From positions 33,727,840-33,791,839 of the forward strand of contig ML660201.1 of assembly GCA_007570785.1 (NCBI GenBank): a stretch of 64,000 nt of DNA. The letters run 5' to 3'. The DNA is from Antilocapra americana. Taxonomy: Eukaryota > Chordata > Mammalia > Artiodactyla > Antilocapridae. The notes below the pieces were generated by a model. It saw only the letters and a program-made list of their open reading frames with translations. It had not been told where the DNA came from and did no database searches. Made by a program: the position numbers and the translations under genes. Shown here in pieces: positions 62,973 to 64,000 of the stretch. Within the stretch, counting starts at the first letter, position 1, and each line of letters opens with the position of its first letter.

Positions 62973-63715
62973 CTTTAACAAAAGTATCTTTTCCCATACC
63001 TGATCTCAGCTGCCTGAGTCATTGCCGTATTGAGCCCAGAACTGGGCATTCCTTATCCCTCACTTGATTTGTGTTGTGACTGAGCCAACCTTTAAGCAGT
63101 CTGCCCCATGACCCTGTGCATAAAAGTGACCTGAACCTGTCTGACCATGAACTTGGCACAGGGAAGCCCATACCACAGGGGTGGAAGAAGACAGGATGGA
63201 TAGCAGGCTGGCAATGAGAGGCACTGTTTGATGACTGACGCAGTCCTGCCTCTCGCCAGCATGTTTTCACACATGTGCCCCAGGGGTGCCCAGTTGAGTG
63301 ACAGGTGGGCTTAGTGATGTAAGAGCTGAATACATTGTAGTCAGGACAGTTGGCATCAATGCCCTGGAACAGTTTTTAAAATGTATATTGTCCAGAGATC
63401 ATTGGGAATGTTGGTGGAACACACCAGTTTCCAGACCATCCTCTGACTCAGGTGCTCCCTTCTAGCTGGGAGGATAGCTCCAGAAGCCTGTCCTCCAAGT
63501 GCGTGTCAGATTCATCTGGAATGCTGGTGAAAATGCACTTCCAGGGCCCTGTCTCAGACTTGTCAAATCAGTCATGGGGGTACATCTCTATACCCTAGGC
63601 ATCTCCATGTACTGTCTTAGAAACAGGGCATACAGTTTCCCATGACCAGAATCATCATTATATGCAGAGTTTGAAGATAAAGAATTGTCTGTCTTTTAAA
63701 AGTCATCCAACAGCC

Positions 63716-63718
<3 letters not shown>
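62973..63718. other. Single-copy sequence, no gene recognised
   Basis: A degenerate hAT/MER5-like segment may lie at 63.40-63.60 kb (GGAATGCTGGTGAAAATGCAC). Minus frames of 60 and 83 codons overlap without domains. Confidence 0.4.

Positions 63719-63765
<47 letters not shown>
63719..63765. repeat. (GT)23 microsatellite
   Basis: Uninterrupted GT dinucleotide run of about 46 bases, likely polymorphic between individuals. Confidence 0.97.
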
Positions 63766-63767
<2 letters not shown>

Positions 63768-64000
63768 GTCTTTCTGTTGTCTCTTAAATTATTGGGCACC
63801 TACTTCATATTTTGATAATACTAGAAATGACCTTGAGCTGTCCTGGGAGGTATGATTGTTTCCAGACTTGTGTCTTTGGAATCCTTGAGATGTTAGGACC
63901 ATAAAAATGGTCCTGGAGTTTAGGAGAAGGTGGCGCTTAAGAGAAGTTGAGCACAGGACCTCCTGCTGTCTCATCAACTTGGGCAGCTCTGTTTTATATA

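Noticed and set aside
63719..63765. Regularly spaced repeats as a CRISPR-like array
   Set aside because: Simple dinucleotide repeat in vertebrate DNA; no repeat-spacer structure anywhere in the window.

Overview
This window is mammalian nuclear DNA from a ruminant, almost certainly a bovid. The evidence is its repeats: the BovB (RTE) LINE, the tRNA-Glu/BovB hybrid SINEs Bov-tA and BOV-A2, a CHR-type cetartiodactyl SINE and bovine-type L1 3' ends. These lie among mammal-wide MIR, L2, hAT and Tigger fossils. The layout fits an intergenic region or the inside of very long introns. I find no intact protein-coding gene, rRNA, tRNA gene, CRISPR array or bacterial-type operon. The open frames long enough to catch the eye are either BovB relics or chance frames in non-coding sequence.

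Layout. 1-5 kb is a BovB cluster: an old plus-strand BovB was hit by a second BovB on the minus strand. That second copy carries a 5' inversion and is flanked by 12-bp duplications; a third BovB follows on the plus strand at 3.9-5.0 kb. Between them, a Tigger-like DNA transposon sits inside a MIR. 5-18 kb mixes MIR, L2, Bov-tA, BOV-A2, L1 3' ends and short hAT elements. 18.1-20.75 kb is notably poor in repeats. 20.7-30.5 kb holds three L1 3' ends, SINEs, hAT elements, a BovB 3' end and an internally deleted Tigger1-type element. 31-36.7 kb is a nested stack: an old L1 (33.13-35.17 kb) inside an L2, which is also broken by an hAT element. 37-43 kb has another repeat-poor block, an MLT1-type LTR, an AT-rich tandem duplication and an inverted Bov-tA pair.

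43.74-44.33 kb is the best candidate for something functional. It has a perfect palindromic CRE (TGACGTCA) and a local rise in CpG. About 590 repeat-free bases then lead to a strong splice-donor consensus. I read it as a possible alternative promoter and first exon on the plus strand; the gene is not identified. The rest (44.3-64 kb) is single-copy sequence with scattered MIR, L2, L1 and Bov-tA, a CHR SINE, an exact 38-bp tandem duplication, a doubled M-box, a second perfect CRE and a (GT)23 microsatellite.

There is no set of genes working together here. What can be read is mainly transposition history and a few candidate cis-regulatory elements. Repeat names rest on recognising diagnostic sequence by eye; boundaries are approximate except where target-site duplications are given.
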